NCBI RefSeq assembly: GCF_003014485.1 | Contig: NZ_PYGA01000015.1 | Location: 144,284 to 208,283 of the forward strand | From: Murinocardiopsis flavida | GTDB taxonomy: Bacteria > Actinomycetota > Actinomycetes > Streptosporangiales > Streptosporangiaceae | DNA: 64,000 nucleotides | Direction: 5' to 3' | In this document: in pieces, positions 36,127 through 44,716 of the stretch | Layout of the letters: every line of letters starts with the position of its first letter | How positions within the stretch are numbered: the first letter of the stretch is position 1 | Notes under the pieces: model-generated | What the model was told of the DNA's origin: nothing | Databases searched by the model: none | The model's input: the letters and a program-made list of their open reading frames with translations, nothing else | Program-made: the position numbers and the translations under genes

Positions 36127-37625
36127 GCACCTTCATGATCGAACCAGGTGCCCGGCTCGCCGGCCGCTACCGACTCGACGAGTCGGTGAGCGAGAACAGC
36201 GGCGCCTCGCTGTGGAAGGCCACCGACGAAACGCTTGCCCGCGTGGTCGGCGTCTGGACCTTCACCGACGGCTTCGCGCGCACGAGCGAGGTCGTGCGCG
36301 CCGCCCGCGCCGCGGCACGCGTCGCCGACTCCCGCGTCACCCAGGTCTTCGACGCCGACGACTCCGGGCCGACCGCCTACGTCGTCGAGGAGTTCGTCGT
36401 GGGGCAGTCGCTCACCGAACTGCTCGCCAAGGGCCCCCTCGAACCCCAGCGCGCCGCCGGCCTCGTCGCCGAGGCCGCCGAGGCGCTCGCCGCGGCCAAC
36501 GCCACCGGCATCCACCACCTGAGCCTCACCCCCGGCAAGCTCATGTGGAGCGCCGGCGGTGCGGTGAAGGTCACCGGCATCGGCGTCGACGCCGCCCTGC
36601 GCGGCATCAGCACCGAGGACCCCTTCGCCGCCGACGCCCAAGGACTCGGCCGGCTGCTGTACGCGGCCCTCACCGGCCACTGGCCCGGCGGCGAGCACAG
36701 CACGCTGCCGCCGGCGCCGATGTTCTCCGACCGGCCCAGCGAACCCGGCCAGATCCGCGCCGGCATCCCCGAGCGGTTCAACGACGTCGTGTGCCGCTCC
36801 GCGTTCCAGCGGCCCGGCCGCGGCGCGCCGCTGCGCAGCGCCAAGGAGTTCGCGCAGGAGCTCAGCGACATCCCGCGGATGGTCCCCATCCCGGTCGGCT
36901 CCACCTACGCCCCGCCCCCGGCGCGGCAGCGGGCCGTCACCAACGCAGCGGCATCGGGCGGCGCAGCGGCGCCGCCCCGCGCGCCGCACCCGCACCGCAG
37001 GCAGTCCGGCGGCGGTTCCGGGTCGCCGCTGACCAAGGCACTCGTGGGGGCCGTCGCGCTGCTGGTCCTCGCTGTCGTCGTCCTCGGCGCGTGGACCCTC
37101 GGCGGCATGGGCGAGGGCGCGCCGACCGCCCAGGAGGGCGGCAAGGACGACCCCGCGAAGGGCAAGCCCGAACTCACCGTCCTCGAACCGCAGGGAGCGA
37201 AGGGCTTCGACCCCGGCGGCGACGGCAGCGAGCACGACGGCAAGGCCAAGCTCGCCATCGACGGCGACCCCTCGACCTCATGGCGGACCGAGGGGTACAA
37301 CAGCGCCGACTTCGGGAATCTGAAGAGCGGCGAGCCCGGTGTCGGGCTCCTCATCGACATGGGCGCCGAGACCGAGATCCACGAGGCCACGGTCGCCCTC
37401 GGCGGGTCCGGGCAGTCCACGTTCGAGCTCAGGGTGGGCGACTCCCCCGATCTGTCCGCACTGGAGTCTGTCGGAGAAGGGAGTGGGAGCGGCGGCGAAG
37501 TCCCCGTTAAGCTGTCGTCCCCCGTTAAGGGCCGCTATGCCCTGGTGTGGTTCACTGAGATCCCTCCGGACGGCGGCAAGTATCGGGGCGAGGTCAACGA
37601 GGTCGAGCTGCGCGGGACTACGTGA
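36123..37625 (+). CDS. Membrane-anchored protein pseudokinase with discoidin-like outer domain
   Basis: This 500-residue protein has three parts. Residues ~10-265 have the Ser/Thr kinase fold, but the catalytic set is lost: no VAIK lysine (VVGVWTF instead), HHLSLTPG in place of HRD, and VTGIGVD in place of DFG. One membrane helix spans ~303-325. The outer C-terminal domain (~345-500) looks like a discoidin/F5-8-type fold (KAKLAIDGDPSTSWRTEGY). In M. tuberculosis a pseudokinase is fused to MurJ and, when phosphorylated, recruits FhaA; here it is a separate gene after two murJ copies. Its end overlaps sigM by four bases. Confidence 0.82.
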   Translation: MSTFMIEPGARLAGRYRLDESVSENSGASLWKATDETLARVVGVWTFTDGFARTSEVVRAARAAARVADSRVTQVFDADDSGPTAYVVEEFVVGQSLTELLAKGPLEPQRAAGLVAEAAEALAAANATGIHHLSLTPGKLMWSAGGAVKVTGIGVDAALRGISTEDPFAADAQGLGRLLYAALTGHWPGGEHSTLPPAPMFSDRPSEPGQIRAGIPERFNDVVCRSAFQRPGRGAPLRSAKEFAQELSDIPRMVPIPVGSTYAPPPARQRAVTNAAASGGAAAPPRAPHPHRRQSGGGSGSPLTKALVGAVALLVLAVVVLGAWTLGGMGEGAPTAQEGGKDDPAKGKPELTVLEPQGAKGFDPGGDGSEHDGKAKLAIDGDPSTSWRTEGYNSADFGNLKSGEPGVGLLIDMGAETEIHEATVALGGSGQSTFELRVGDSPDLSALESVGEGSGSGGEVPVKLSSPVKGRYALVWFTEIPPDGGKYRGEVNEVELRGTT

Positions 37626-38254
37626 ACACGGTGACTGACCCTGTCCAGGAGCTTCCCGACAAGGAAGTGCTGGCCAGGCATACACAGGGCGATGAGCAGG
37701 CTTTCGGCGAGCTGGTACGGCGCCACCGAGAGCGCATGTGGGCTGTCGCCATCCGTGTCCTCGGCGATCCCGAAGAGGCCTCCGACGCCCTCCAGGACGC
37801 GTTCCTCTCGGCGTTCCGGGGCGCCCACCGCTTTCGAGGCGAGGCCATGGTCAGCACATGGCTGCACCGCATCGTCATCAACGCCTGCCACGACCGCATG
37901 CGCCGCAAGATGGTCCGCCCCGCGGTGCCCACCGACGACGTCAACCTCGACCTCCTCGCCCAGCAGAGCCACAAGGGCACCGTCCCCGACCCAACCGGCA
38001 AGAGCGACGCCGCGATGGACGTCCACGCTGCGCTCGACCGGCTGCCCGCCGAGCAGCGCCTCGCCCTGGTCCTGGTCGACATGCTCGGCTACCGGGTCGA
38101 AGAGGCCGCGCAGATCCTCGAAGTCGCCGCCGGAACGGTGAAGAGCCGCTGCGCACGCGGCAGGTCGAGACTTCTCCCATATCTTTCCCATCTCAGGAAC
38201 CCTGAGCCGCCGCAGGACGTCACATCTCCGAGAGGAGGTGGCAAGAGGTCGTGA
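37622..38254 (+). CDS. sigM: ECF RNA polymerase sigma factor SigM
   Basis: This 210-residue extracytoplasmic-function sigma factor has region 2 with EASDALQDAFLSAFRGAHRF and VSTWLHRIVINACHD, and region 4 with LVLVDMLGYRVEEAAQILEV followed by AGTVKSRCARGRSRL. Start GTG overlaps the pseudokinase stop (GTGA), and its stop overlaps the next GTG the same way, so pseudokinase, sigma and anti-sigma are tightly coupled. Placement before a ZAS protein and trxBA matches SigM of mycobacteria and Streptomyces. Confidence 0.93.
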   Translation: MNTVTDPVQELPDKEVLARHTQGDEQAFGELVRRHRERMWAVAIRVLGDPEEASDALQDAFLSAFRGAHRFRGEAMVSTWLHRIVINACHDRMRRKMVRPAVPTDDVNLDLLAQQSHKGTVPDPTGKSDAAMDVHAALDRLPAEQRLALVLVDMLGYRVEEAAQILEVAAGTVKSRCARGRSRLLPYLSHLRNPEPPQDVTSPRGGGKRS

Positions 38255-39129
38255 CGTCTCATGTCGACACGGAGACCCTCGCACTACTGGCCGAAGGACT
38301 GCTGGAAGACGGCGAGGAGCGCTCCGTACAGGCTCACGTGTCCGAGTGCGCGCAATGCAGTGACCAACTCGTTGCGCTCAGTGATGTGACCCGTGTGCTG
38401 GCGGAGGTGCCCGCCCCGCCCATCCCCGACGGCCTCGCCGGCCGCATCGACGACGCCCTCCGCGCCGAGCGCGAGCGCCAGGCGGCGGCGTCCGACCCCG
38501 GCGATCCCGCCGACACCGGCGCGGCCGACTCCGCCGGCGCGGCGATCCCCATCCAGCGGCGGCGCGGCCCGTCGAAGTGGATGCCCTACCTCGTCGCAGC
38601 GGCGGCAGGGGTGTTCGTCATCGGCGGCGGCGCTGCCGTCGTCCAGGGACTCACCGCCTCCGCCCCGCCGGAACAGGCCGGCTCGTCGCCGAAGGGCGCC
38701 ACCGGCGGCCCCGACGCCGCCCTCCCCTACCAGCCGTCGGTCGTCGCGAGCGGCACCGAGTACACCGCCGACGGCCTCAGCGGGCAGGCCGCCGACCTCA
38801 TCGCCGAGTCCGAACCCCTCTCCGCCAGCAAGGGCCCTGAGAGCAACGCTGAGGGCTCGGAGAACTCGGCCCTGTCCGCACCACCCGAGACCCCCACAGG
38901 CGTCTCCTCGTGCATCCACAAGCTCTCTGGCGATGACTCCCGCCGCCCGGTGCTCATCGACATCGCCAGTTTCGCCCCCGGCGACGGCGCGGCGAAGGGC
39001 GAGGACGCCTGGGTGCTCGTCTACGAGGCGAAGGGCGGGTCCGGGTACGACGTCCGCGTCGTCACGCCCGAATGCACCGAGGCCGGCGACGCCACCGTCG
39101 CGCCGTCCCAGGTCGGCCCCGGCGACTGA
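38251..39129 (+). CDS. rsmA: Anti-sigma factor with ZAS motif (RsmA-type)
   Basis: This 292-residue protein is translated from a GTG overlapping the sigM stop. The N-terminal anti-sigma domain has the zinc motif His29-x3-Cys33-x2-Cys36 (HVSECAQC). A basic stretch and one membrane helix (~110-132, MPYLVAAAAGVFVIGGGAAVV) lead to a ~155-residue outer domain with two cysteines (SSCIHKL, TPECTEA). It should hold SigM at the membrane until a signal arrives. M. tuberculosis RsmA is shorter and its ligand state differs, so the mechanism here (redox or proteolysis) is open. Confidence 0.85.
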   Translation: MTSHVDTETLALLAEGLLEDGEERSVQAHVSECAQCSDQLVALSDVTRVLAEVPAPPIPDGLAGRIDDALRAERERQAAASDPGDPADTGAADSAGAAIPIQRRRGPSKWMPYLVAAAAGVFVIGGGAAVVQGLTASAPPEQAGSSPKGATGGPDAALPYQPSVVASGTEYTADGLSGQAADLIAESEPLSASKGPESNAEGSENSALSAPPETPTGVSSCIHKLSGDDSRRPVLIDIASFAPGDGAAKGEDAWVLVYEAKGGSGYDVRVVTPECTEAGDATVAPSQVGPGD

Positions 39130-39211
39130 CCCCGCCCAGTAGGGCATCCGCGCAGCTCAGATGTTGTACGGCGCCGCGATACGATGCGCATTTCGCGGCG
39201 TCGCGCCCGCA

Positions 39212-39238
39212 GGGAATTGGCGACGCCTACCATCTGTT
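39212..39238 (+). promoter_or_regulatory. SigR-type ECF promoter of trxB-trxA
   Basis: GGGAAT (39212-39217) and GTT (39236-39238) are exactly 18 bases apart. This is the published SigR/SigH consensus (GGGAAT-N18-GTT) for thiol-stress promoters in actinobacteria. It lies ~70 bases before trxB, the classic SigR target. Confidence 0.8.
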
Positions 39239-39310
39239 GGTACTGAACGACCTTCCCGACCGCGGCGGCCGCCCCAGTGGCCGTGCTGAGTGTTCAAGGA
39301 GCCCACGAGC

Positions 39311-40246
39311 GTGAGCGACGTCCGTAACGTGATCATCATCGGATCGGGGCCCGCCGGCTATACCGCTGCGGTCTACGCCGCCCGCGCGGAGCTCAAGCCG
39401 CTGATCTTCGAAGGCGCCATCACCGCCGGTGGGGCGCTCATGAACACCACCGAGGTCGAGAACTTCCCCGGGTTCACCGACGGCATCCTCGGGCCCGACC
39501 TCATGGACAACATGCGCAAGCAGGCCGAGCGGTTCGGTGCCGAACTCGTCACCGACGACGTCACCGAGGTCGACCTTGAGGCCACCCCCAAGGTCGTGAA
39601 GGTGGGCGACTCCACCTACTACGCGCACACGGTCATCATCGCCACCGGGTCCCAGCACCGCAAGATCGGCATCCCCGGTGAGGACGAGTTCTCCGGCCGC
39701 GGCACGTCCTGGTGCGCCACCTGCGACGGCTTCTTCTTCCGCGACAAGGACATCGCCGTTGTCGGCGGGGGCGACACCGCCATGGAGGAGGCCACGTTCC
39801 TCACCCGCTTCGCGCGCTCGGTCACGATCATCCACCGCCGCGAGGAGCTGCGCGCCAGCAAGATCATGCAGGACCGCGCCCTCAACGACGAGAAGATCAG
39901 CTTCGTGTGGAACAGCGAGGTCGTGGAGGTCCTCGGCGACAAGCGTATGACCGGTGCGCGACTGCGCAACCGCATCACCGGTGAGGAAGGTGTCCTCGAC
40001 ATCACCGGCCTGTTCATCGCCGTCGGCCACGACCCCCGCGTCGAGCTCTTCAAGGGCCAGCTCGACCTCGACGACGACGGCTACCTCGCCGTCGCCGCAC
40101 CGACCACGGCGACCAACATCCCGGGTGTCTTCGGGTGCGGCGACGTTGTCGACCACAGCTACCGCCAGGCCATCACGGCCGCCGGCACCGGCTGCTCGGC
40201 GGCGCTCGACGCAGAGCGCTACCTCGCACATCTCGCCGACGCCTGA
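39311..40246 (+). CDS. trxB: Thioredoxin-disulphide reductase
   Basis: This 311-residue NADPH-dependent flavoenzyme reduces thioredoxin. The FAD motif [18 protein letters not shown] is at residue 7 and the redox pair Cys135-Ala-Thr-Cys138 is in [11 protein letters not shown]. The NADPH motif [13 protein letters not shown] is near 154 and [13 protein letters not shown] closes the FAD site. The GTG at 39311 has AAGGAG nine bases upstream; a GTG at 39290 would include that site. It is the first gene of trxB-trxA behind a SigR-type promoter. Confidence 0.96.
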   Translation: MSDVRNVIIIGSGPAGYTAAVYAARAELKPLIFEGAITAGGALMNTTEVENFPGFTDGILGPDLMDNMRKQAERFGAELVTDDVTEVDLEATPKVVKVGDSTYYAHTVIIATGSQHRKIGIPGEDEFSGRGTSWCATCDGFFFRDKDIAVVGGGDTAMEEATFLTRFARSVTIIHRREELRASKIMQDRALNDEKISFVWNSEVVEVLGDKRMTGARLRNRITGEEGVLDITGLFIAVGHDPRVELFKGQLDLDDDGYLAVAAPTTATNIPGVFGCGDVVDHSYRQAITAAGTGCSAALDAERYLAHLADA

Positions 40247-40288
40247 ACACGCACCGCGCCAACCGACACACCCCGAGGAGTATCCACC

Positions 40289-40612
40289 GTGGGCAAGCTC
40301 AAAGAGGTCACCGACGACAGCTTCGACGTTGACGTCCTGAAGAGCGACAAGCCGGTGCTGGTCGACTTCTGGGCCGACTGGTGCGCACCCTGCCGCCTGC
40401 TCAGCCCGATCCTGGAGGAGATCCAGGCGGAGAACCCCGAGAAGATCTCCATCGTCAAGCTGAACGTCGACGAGCAGCCCAACGTCCCGCGCGAGTACGG
40501 CGTGATGCGGCTGCCGACGATGAACCTGTACAAGGACGGCGAGGTCGTCAAGCAGATCAGCGGCGCCAAGCCGAAGTCGAAGTTGCTGAAGGACCTCGAA
40601 GAGTTCATGTAG
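40289..40612 (+). CDS. trxA: Thioredoxin
   Basis: This is a 107-residue thioredoxin with the core DFWADWCAPCRLLSP; the active-site cysteines are Cys32 and Cys35. The motif is WCAPC rather than the commoner WCGPC, a variant that tends to shift redox potential slightly. GTG start follows CGAGGAG. It is 42 bases after trxB and must be cotranscribed. A parS site begins five bases after its stop and a hairpin terminator follows. Confidence 0.96.
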   Translation: MGKLKEVTDDSFDVDVLKSDKPVLVDFWADWCAPCRLLSPILEEIQAENPEKISIVKLNVDEQPNVPREYGVMRLPTMNLYKDGEVVKQISGAKPKSKLLKDLEEFM

Positions 40613-40616
40613 GCCG

Positions 40617-40632
40617 TGTTTCACGTGAAACA
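40617..40632. other. parS: parS centromere site
   Basis: TGTTTCACGTGAAACA is a perfect 16-base match to the bacterial parS palindrome bound by ParB. It lies between the trxA stop and its terminator. Confidence 0.95.
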
Positions 40633-40635
40633 GAA

Positions 40636-40663
40636 CGACCCCCGGCGTGTTCGCCGGGGGTCG
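40636..40663. terminator. Hairpin terminator after trxA
   Basis: A perfect 12-bp stem (40636-40647 with 40652-40663) has loop TGTT, followed by TCGTTCGTT. It separates trxBA from the convergent parAB operon. Confidence 0.75.
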
Positions 40664-40697
40664 TCGTTCGTTCGTGCCGGGGAGATCCCCGTAGGGA

Positions 40698-40727
40698 AGC
40701 CGCGTGTTTCACGTGAAACACGCGGCT
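40698..40727. other. parS: parS site inside a 30-base perfect palindrome
   Basis: The 16-base parS core TGTTTCACGTGAAACA is at 40705-40720. Seven further bases on each side are also complementary (AGCCGCG / CGCGGCT), giving a 30-base perfect dyad. The remaining bases to the parB stop at 40964 contain no gene. Confidence 0.95.
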
Positions 40728-40963
40728 GATCCGAGCGGTGCACCCGCCGCGCGGGCGCCAGGACGGCCGTAGCGGAGCGACAGGCGCGCGGTCCGCGCCG
40801 GCACCGCCGCAGCCACCCCGAACGCCGCAGCGCCCTCCTGGGCGCCGCACGCGCCGGGCCGCACTCCTCGATCGGACCGCCGGCGACTCGGCGCGAACGG
40901 TGCGGCGATCGACCAATCGACACGGCGACACATCGACATGGACCGGCCGGACAGCGGCGGCTC

Positions 40964-41896
40964 TTATTCGGCGCTCGCCGGTGCCATGTTGGCGATGATG
41001 CGCTCCAGGTCCTCCATGGTGGCGAACTCGACCACGATCTTCCCCTTATTGCGCCCCATGTTGACCTTCACCCGGGTGTCGAAGCGGTCGGAAAGTCGAC
41101 TTGCCAATTCCTCGATTTGCGGCGAAGTCTCCTGCCGGGCCGGAACGCTGCGCTTCGCGGGCGCGGGACTGGTCTCGCGCAGGGTGATGATCTCCTCCAG
41201 CGCCCGCACCGAGAGTCCCTCTTCGTTGATGCGGCGCGCGAGGTGGTCCTGGGTCTCGGAGTCCTCGACGGACAGCAGCGCCCTGGCGTGCCCCGCACTG
41301 ATGATGCCCGCGGCGACCCTGCGCTGAACGGCCGGCGACAGGTTCAGCAGCCGCAGCGTGTTGGTGATGTGCGGGCGCGAGCGCCCCACCCGCCCGGCGA
41401 GCTCCTCGTGGGTGGCGCCGAAGTCGTCGAGGAGCTGCTGGTATGCCGCCGCCTCTTCGAGCGGGTTGAGCTGCTGGCGGTGCAGGTTCTCCAGGAGGGC
41501 GTCGCGCAGCAGGTCGTCGTCGCCGGTCTCGCGCACAATGGCGGGGATGCGGTCGAGCCCCGCCTCTTTGCTCGCCCGCCAGCGCCGCTCCCCCATGATC
41601 AGTTCGTACTTCGGCTCGGCGCCGTCCTCGATCCGGCGCACCACGACCGGCTGGAGCAGCCCCACCTCGGTGATGGAGGCCTTCAGCTCGGCGAGGGCGT
41701 CCTCGTCGAAGTGGGTGCGGGGCTGCCGCGGGTTCGGCGTGATGCGGAGGACCGGCACCTCTTCGAGGTAGGCGCCGTCGACCGGGGCGGGGTCGGAACG
41801 GGACGACCCGTTCTCGGCGGGGACCGCCGGCACCACCGGCCCCTGAGGAATGAGCGCCCCCAGTCCCTTACCCAGACCGCGCCGCTGCTGGCTCAC
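40964..41896 (-). CDS. parB: Chromosome-partitioning protein ParB
   Basis: This 310-residue CTP-dependent DNA clamp loads at parS. It opens with [15 protein letters not shown], common to ParB proteins. The nucleotide-binding region holds [13 protein letters not shown] and [15 protein letters not shown] with the [14 protein letters not shown] motif. The HTH is [21 protein letters not shown], and the C-terminal dimerisation domain ends the protein. GTG at 41896 follows AAGGGAG at six bases; the longer reading to 42001 runs into parA. It is 25 bases after parA. Confidence 0.95.
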   Translation of the reverse strand: MSQQRRGLGKGLGALIPQGPVVPAVPAENGSSRSDPAPVDGAYLEEVPVLRITPNPRQPRTHFDEDALAELKASITEVGLLQPVVVRRIEDGAEPKYELIMGERRWRASKEAGLDRIPAIVRETGDDDLLRDALLENLHRQQLNPLEEAAAYQQLLDDFGATHEELAGRVGRSRPHITNTLRLLNLSPAVQRRVAAGIISAGHARALLSVEDSETQDHLARRINEEGLSVRALEEIITLRETSPAPAKRSVPARQETSPQIEELASRLSDRFDTRVKVNMGRNKGKIVVEFATMEDLERIIANMAPASAE

Positions 41897-41921
41897 CGGC
41901 GTCTCCCTTCGTGTCAGTTCG

Positions 41922-42995
41922 TCACTGCCCTGTATCGGCACGGTAGGCGATCTCCCGAGAAGCTTCCATGTAGGCCACAGCGCCTGTGGACGACGGATCA
42001 TAGGTCATGACGGACTGCCCATAACTGGGCGCCTCCGAGACCCGGACACTGCGCGGGACGACGGAGTCGAGCACCAGGCCGCCGAAGTGCGACCGCACCT
42101 CGTCGGCCACCTGGGATGCCAGCCGCGTCCTGGCGTCGTACATGGTGAGCACGATGGTGCTGATCGCCAGGGTCGGATTCAGGTGCGACTTCACCAGATC
42201 GACGTTGCGGAGCAGCTGTCCGAGCCCTTCGAGCGCGTAGTACTCGCACTGGATCGGGATGAGCACCTCGTCACAGGCGACCATCGCGTTGACCGTCAGG
42301 AGACCGAGAGACGGCGGGCAGTCGATGAGGATGTAGTCGACCTCGCTGGTGTCATAGGCCGAGAGAGCGCGCTTCAGCCGCGCCTCGCGGGCGACGAGCG
42401 AGACGAGTTCGATCTCGGCACCGGCGAGGTCGATGGTCGCGGGGACACAGCTGAGTCCCGGAATCCCCTCGACCGGCCGCGTCACCTCGGCCACCGACTG
42501 GTCCTCGACCAGGCAGTGGTAGATGGACTGGGTGTCGGAGCCCCGCTCCATGCCCAGTGCTGTCGAGGCGTTCCCCTGGGGGTCGAGGTCGACAACGAGG
42601 ACGCGCTGGCCGTGCATCGCCAGTGAGGCGGCGATATTGACGGTGGTGGTCGTCTTGCCGACCCCGCCCTTCTGGTTGGCGACGCTCATGATCCGGCACT
42701 CTTTGGGCCGCGGCCATTGGCCGTCGTTCCGACCTCGGACGGACATCGCGGCCCGCGCAGCACGGGCGATGGGCGTATCCAAGCCCGCACCGGGGCCTTC
42801 GCCGGAGTCGGTCACCCTGTCGATATCCACATCAGGCGCTATGTCGACAGAGAGACTTCCCTCCCAGTGCGATGTTCCACGTGAAACATTGGTCTCCGAG
42901 ACCGGGTTCAACGAGAACTCCGAGTGTGCGACCGCACTGGTTTCACGTGAAACGTGTGCACCGTCGGTGTGATTCTGGGGCACGAATGAGTTCAC
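41922..42995 (-). CDS. parA: Chromosome-partitioning ATPase ParA
   Basis: This is a 357-residue Walker-type ATPase. The deviant P-loop KGGVGKTTT is at 109-117, [11 protein letters not shown] follows, and [14 protein letters not shown] is the A' box. The first ~100 residues are a variable, probably disordered extension. Two parS sites lie inside this extension and are read in the same frame as VSRET (15-19) and VSRGT (37-41). The GTG at 42995 overlaps the rsmG stop (GTGA), which favours this long form; the ATG for residue 84 is a possible shorter start. Partner of ParB downstream. Confidence 0.92.
   Translation of the reverse strand: MNSFVPQNHTDGAHVSRETSAVAHSEFSLNPVSETNVSRGTSHWEGSLSVDIAPDVDIDRVTDSGEGPGAGLDTPIARAARAAMSVRGRNDGQWPRPKECRIMSVANQKGGVGKTTTTVNIAASLAMHGQRVLVVDLDPQGNASTALGMERGSDTQSIYHCLVEDQSVAEVTRPVEGIPGLSCVPATIDLAGAEIELVSLVAREARLKRALSAYDTSEVDYILIDCPPSLGLLTVNAMVACDEVLIPIQCEYYALEGLGQLLRNVDLVKSHLNPTLAISTIVLTMYDARTRLASQVADEVRSHFGGLVLDSVVPRSVRVSEAPSYGQSVMTYDPSSTGAVAYMEASREIAYRADTGQ
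42873..42888. other. parS: parS site within parA coding sequence
   Basis: TGTTCCACGTGAAACA matches the parS consensus, which allows variation at the fifth base. It encodes VSRGT of ParA on the minus strand. Confidence 0.9.
42940..42953. other. parS: parS site within parA coding sequence
   Basis: GTTTCACGTGAAAC is the perfect 14-base core, without the outer T/A pair. It encodes VSRET of ParA on the minus strand. Confidence 0.9.
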
Positions 42996-43732
42996 CTCTT
43001 CCGTCCGCGCTTAGCTCTGCCGCCCGGCGTGCGCTGGGACTTGGTCGGGGCGGCCTGTGCGCTCCCGGTCGTGACGGTTACGCGGACGACCGTGGTAGCC
43101 GGATCGACCTTACCGTGGCCGACTCGGATCACCTCTGCAACGCATGGGCGTTGCTTGGACAAATCTTTGCGCGCGGCCGCCAATTCTGCCGCCGCCTGCT
43201 CACCCTTCAGCGCGAGGAGGCTACCGTCCTTCCGGAGCAGTGGCAGCGCCCACCCCGCAAGCCGCGTGAGCGGAGCGACCGCACGGGCGGTCGCGATGTC
43301 GGCCGTTATCTCGCCGCGGGCGTCCTCGGCGCGGCCCCGGTGCACGACGACATTGTCGAGACCCAACTCCGCGACGCACTCGCGCAGGAAGACGGTTCGC
43401 CGCAGGAGCGGCTCGACAAGGGTGATCGACAGATCAGGTCGCAGAATGCCCAGCACCACGCCGGGCAGGCCGGCACCCGAACCGATGTCGACCACGTCCA
43501 CGCCGGCGGGGATCGCCTCCTCCACCACGGCGCAGTTCATCACGTGGCGGTCCCACAGCCGGGGCACTTCGCGGGGGCCGATAAGCCCGCGCTCGACTCC
43601 TGCGACGGCGAGTAGCTCGGTGTACCGCGCTGCGGTCGCGAATCGCTCCCCGAAGAGTGTCCGGGCTCCGTCGGGTGCCGACAGTTCCATGCCCGGCTCC
43701 TGGCTCGGTTCGGCACCCTGGGCAGGCGTCAT
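42992..43732 (-). CDS. rsmG: 16S rRNA (guanine527-N7)-methyltransferase RsmG
   Basis: This 246-residue SAM-dependent methyltransferase (GidB) modifies G527 of 16S rRNA; loss gives low-level streptomycin resistance in other bacteria. The SAM site VVDIGSGAGLPGVVLGILRP is near residue 80, LVEPLLRRTVFL follows, and the DRHVMNCAVVEEA block is typical. The C-terminal ~25 residues are basic. ATG at 43732 has AAGGTGG seven bases upstream. It is first of rsmG-parA-parB, separated from khpB by a terminator. Confidence 0.93.
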   Translation of the reverse strand: MTPAQGAEPSQEPGMELSAPDGARTLFGERFATAARYTELLAVAGVERGLIGPREVPRLWDRHVMNCAVVEEAIPAGVDVVDIGSGAGLPGVVLGILRPDLSITLVEPLLRRTVFLRECVAELGLDNVVVHRGRAEDARGEITADIATARAVAPLTRLAGWALPLLRKDGSLLALKGEQAAAELAAARKDLSKQRPCVAEVIRVGHGKVDPATTVVRVTVTTGSAQAAPTKSQRTPGGRAKRGRKR

Positions 43733-43922
43733 CAGCCACCACCTTGATCTCAACATCTACAAATCAGTAGGTCGACAACTCGATGAGTCGGTATGCGGTT
43801 GCCGCACCCCGTCCACACGCGGTTCGCGCACCGCGGGAGCGTGCGTCAGCGTCCGCGTCGACCCGTACTCCTCAGTCGAGGCGGGCGCGGGGCGCGCGTG
43901 CACCGCGGCATTCCGCACACAT

Positions 43923-43966
43923 GAACGGGCGCCCCTCACGATCTTATGCGTGAGAGGCGCCCGTTC
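43923..43966 (-). terminator. Terminator of the rpmH-rnpA-yidD-yidC-khpB run
   Basis: Arms 43923-43940 and 43949-43966 pair over 18 bases with one mismatch around an 8-base loop. It lies just past the khpB stop and the adjoining parS. Confidence 0.65.
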
Positions 43967-43983
43967 CTTCCAGCTATGCGGCC

Positions 43984-44005
43984 CTAGGTTTCACGTGAAA
44001 CCTAG
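43984..44005. other. parS: parS site overlapping the khpB stop codon
   Basis: The core GTTTCACGTGAAAC (43988-44001) is extended by CTAG on both sides to a 22-base perfect palindrome. The CTA at 44002-44004 is the khpB stop read on the minus strand. Confidence 0.92.
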
Positions 44006-44574
44006 CTTGCCGGGTGGACCACGACGAAGCGGTTGGGCTCCTCGCCCTCCGACTCGCTGCGGAGACCGGCCGCCGCGATGGCGTCGTGGACGACCTTGCG
44101 CTCGAAGGGGGTCATCGGCGCGAGCGGCTTGATCTCACCGCTCTGCTTCACCTCATCGGCGGCCTCGGCCCCGATCCGGGACAGGGTCTTGCGGCGCGCC
44201 TCGCGGTATCCGCCGATGTCGAGCATCAGGCGGCTGCGGCTGCCGGTCGTGCGGTGCACCGCCAGCCGGGTGAGCTCCTGAAGCGCCTCCAGGACCTCGC
44301 CCTTCTCCCCGATCAGCTCATCGAGTTCGCTGCTGCCCACGACGGACACCAACGCACGGTCGCCTTCGACATCCATGTCGATATCGCCGTCGTAGTCGGC
44401 GATGTCGAGCAGGCCCTCGATGTAGTCGGCGGCGATATCGCCCTCGTTCTCCAAGTCTTCGACTTCGACGGTCTCGGCCGCCTCGGCCGTGTCGTCGGAT
44501 TCAGTCGGCTCGGGGGCATCCACTACTGCGACGTTGGCGCGGATCTCCTCCGCGTCGGTGTTGCCGTTGCTCAC
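44002..44574 (-). CDS. khpB: KhpB/Jag RNA-binding protein (KH and R3H domains)
   Basis: This 190-residue protein has an acidic ~55-residue head and a KH domain with its loop in LIGEKGEVLEALQELTRLAV (near 85-105). A C-terminal R3H domain follows (PMTPFERKVVHDAIAAAG, ~152-170). KhpB/Jag binds RNA and influences cell-division and wall genes in Firmicutes; its role in actinobacteria is less clear. It follows yidC in the conserved rpmH-rnpA-yidD-yidC-jag order. The start is a GTG. Confidence 0.9.
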   Translation of the reverse strand: MSNGNTDAEEIRANVAVVDAPEPTESDDTAEAAETVEVEDLENEGDIAADYIEGLLDIADYDGDIDMDVEGDRALVSVVGSSELDELIGEKGEVLEALQELTRLAVHRTTGSRSRLMLDIGGYREARRKTLSRIGAEAADEVKQSGEIKPLAPMTPFERKVVHDAIAAAGLRSESEGEEPNRFVVVHPAS

Positions 44575-44716
44575 AGCGAGCTGTCTCCTTAGGTCGCGAT
44601 TGCTCCGGATCCGCGTTCCAGGGGCTGACGCCTACGCGAACGACCGGCACTCACGTGAACGGTGTTTACTCGATCGGGTGCGTTGCCGTTCGGCCTCGAA
44701 CCCGGTCAGAACCCTG

